Position numbers and translations under genes: made by a program. DNA of 6,702 nucleotides from Armatimonadota bacterium (GTDB taxonomy: Bacteria > Sysuimicrobiota > Sysuimicrobiia > Sysuimicrobiales > Kaftiobacteriaceae): the NCBI GenBank assembly GCA_020028535.1, contig JAIBHM010000105.1, positions 1-6,702 of the forward strand, read 5' to 3'. Of the stretch, positions 6,095 to 6,702 are shown piece after piece. Under the pieces are notes generated by a model that saw only the letters and a list, made by a program, of their open reading frames with translations, was not told the DNA's origin and ran no database searches. Position 1 is the first letter of the stretch, and each line of letters starts with the position of its first letter.

Positions 6095-6702
6095 TCTTCC
6101 GCACGCCGGGCAGATCTGCAGCTACTGCGTCAGGACGGATCGACTCAAGAGACGTCGGCGTTCCGGGCGGGTGAATCATCGTGACGAGAATCGATCGCAT
6201 CCCGGCAGTCTGCGCGCCGGCGACGTCCGCCGCAAGATTGTCTCCCACCATCACCATCTCGTCGGGTGGGATCGTCCATTCCCGAAGCACGACCTGGAAG
6301 ATGCGGGGGTCGGGTTTCACCCGTCCCACTGCGGCCGAGGAGACGATCGGCTCGAGGTAGGAGGCGAAGAGCAATCGCCGGCAGCACTCCACCACGAAGT
6401 AGTGCGATGACGCGTTGGAGATCAGCCCCATGCGCAGCCCCTGCCCGTGCAAACGGCTCAACACCTCCCCGGCCCCCGGAAGCGGCCGTACCGATTCCAA
6501 TTCGAACGTGAAGAACGCGCTCTCCGCGTCTGCGAGAAATGCCGCATCGGTAGGCAGGCCAAATCGTTCGAAGGCCGCGCCGATCGCCTGACCCGCGGTT
6601 ACCTCCTCGGTGCCCTTCCGGCCCGCCCACAGCGCTCGCCGTTCCGCCATCAGCATCTCAACGAAACTCTCCGGGACCGCGTGGCCACTCGCCCGCAGCC
6701 AG
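6063..6702 (-). CDS. HAD-superfamily hydrolase (subfamily IA-like), N-terminus outside window
   Basis: A probable phosphatase or dehalogenase-type hydrolase of the haloacid dehalogenase superfamily; the substrate is unknown. Within the window are motif II, GLISNAS (Ser codon at 6417-6419), motif III, GRVKPDPRIF (Lys codon at 6315-6317), and motif IV, VGDNLAADVAGAQ (6225-6245). The KPDP and GDN-x3-D pattern is typical of class IA. An ATG lies at 6654-6656, but the frame stays open to the window edge and reads WLRASGHAVPESFVEM. That resembles the helical cap and not a start. Motif I, carrying the nucleophilic DxD, has not yet appeared, so the gene must begin to the right of the window. Its last 32 bp overlap the 3' end of the ACT-like gene on the opposite strand. 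Confidence 0.9.
   Translation of the reverse strand, partial: WLRASGHAVPESFVEMLMAERRALWAGRKGTEEVTAGQAIGAAFERFGLPTDAAFLADAESAFFTFELESVRPLPGAGEVLSRLHGQGLRMGLISNASSHYFVVECCRRLLFASYLEPIVSSAAVGRVKPDPRIFQVVLREWTIPPDEMVMVGDNLAADVAGAQTAGMRSILVTMIHPPGTPTSLESIRPDAVAADLPGVRKIIERWRGGSP

Noticed and set aside
6063..6656. Complete HAD gene starting at the ATG at 6656
   Set aside because: This would lack the catalytic DxD motif I, and the frame remains open with cap-like sequence up to the window edge, so the gene is truncated by the window.

Overview
The window is GC-rich, densely coded bacterial chromosome carrying housekeeping and metabolic genes. I see no mobile element, CRISPR array, rRNA, tRNA or phage gene. 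The combination of a Ycf45/SpoIIIAA-like ATPase with an R3H domain, thymidylate kinase, a DarA/PstA-type cyclic-di-AMP receptor and DNA polymerase III delta' points to a Gram-positive-type or Terrabacteria lineage, for example high-GC Firmicutes, Chloroflexota, Armatimonadota or related candidate phyla. The phylum cannot be fixed from the sequence alone.

Left block (3-3588, + strand): four tightly packed genes that look like one operon. They are an R3H-domain ATPase cut at its 5' end by the window edge, tmk (ATGA overlap), a darA-like gene (GTG start, 25 bp inside the end of tmk) and holB (12 bp gap). They cover nucleic-acid binding, dTTP supply, second-messenger sensing and clamp loading. 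The order resembles the tmk-darA-(yaaR)-holB cluster of Bacillus, with the R3H ATPase in front and no yaaR between.

Middle (3580-4479, - strand): nfo, endonuclease IV for abasic-site repair, with all nine metal ligands present. It converges on holB and overlaps it tail-to-tail by 9 bp.

Right block (4530-6094, + strand): a PLP-dependent Cys/Met-metabolism (trans-sulfuration family) enzyme, coupled through a TGATG junction to a small protein resembling tandem ACT domains. This may be an amino-acid enzyme with a ligand-sensing partner. A 50 bp gap separates it from the divergent nfo and should hold promoters for both directions.

Right edge (6063-6702, - strand): a HAD-superfamily hydrolase whose N-terminus, including the catalytic DxD motif, lies beyond the window. 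Its 3' end overlaps the ACT-like gene by 32 bp.

No gene-free stretch exceeds about 50 bp. I found no clearly new biological system. The points most worth a second look are a perfect 12 bp-arm hairpin inside tmk, the altered specificity positions of the PLP enzyme, and the ACT-like protein coupled to it.
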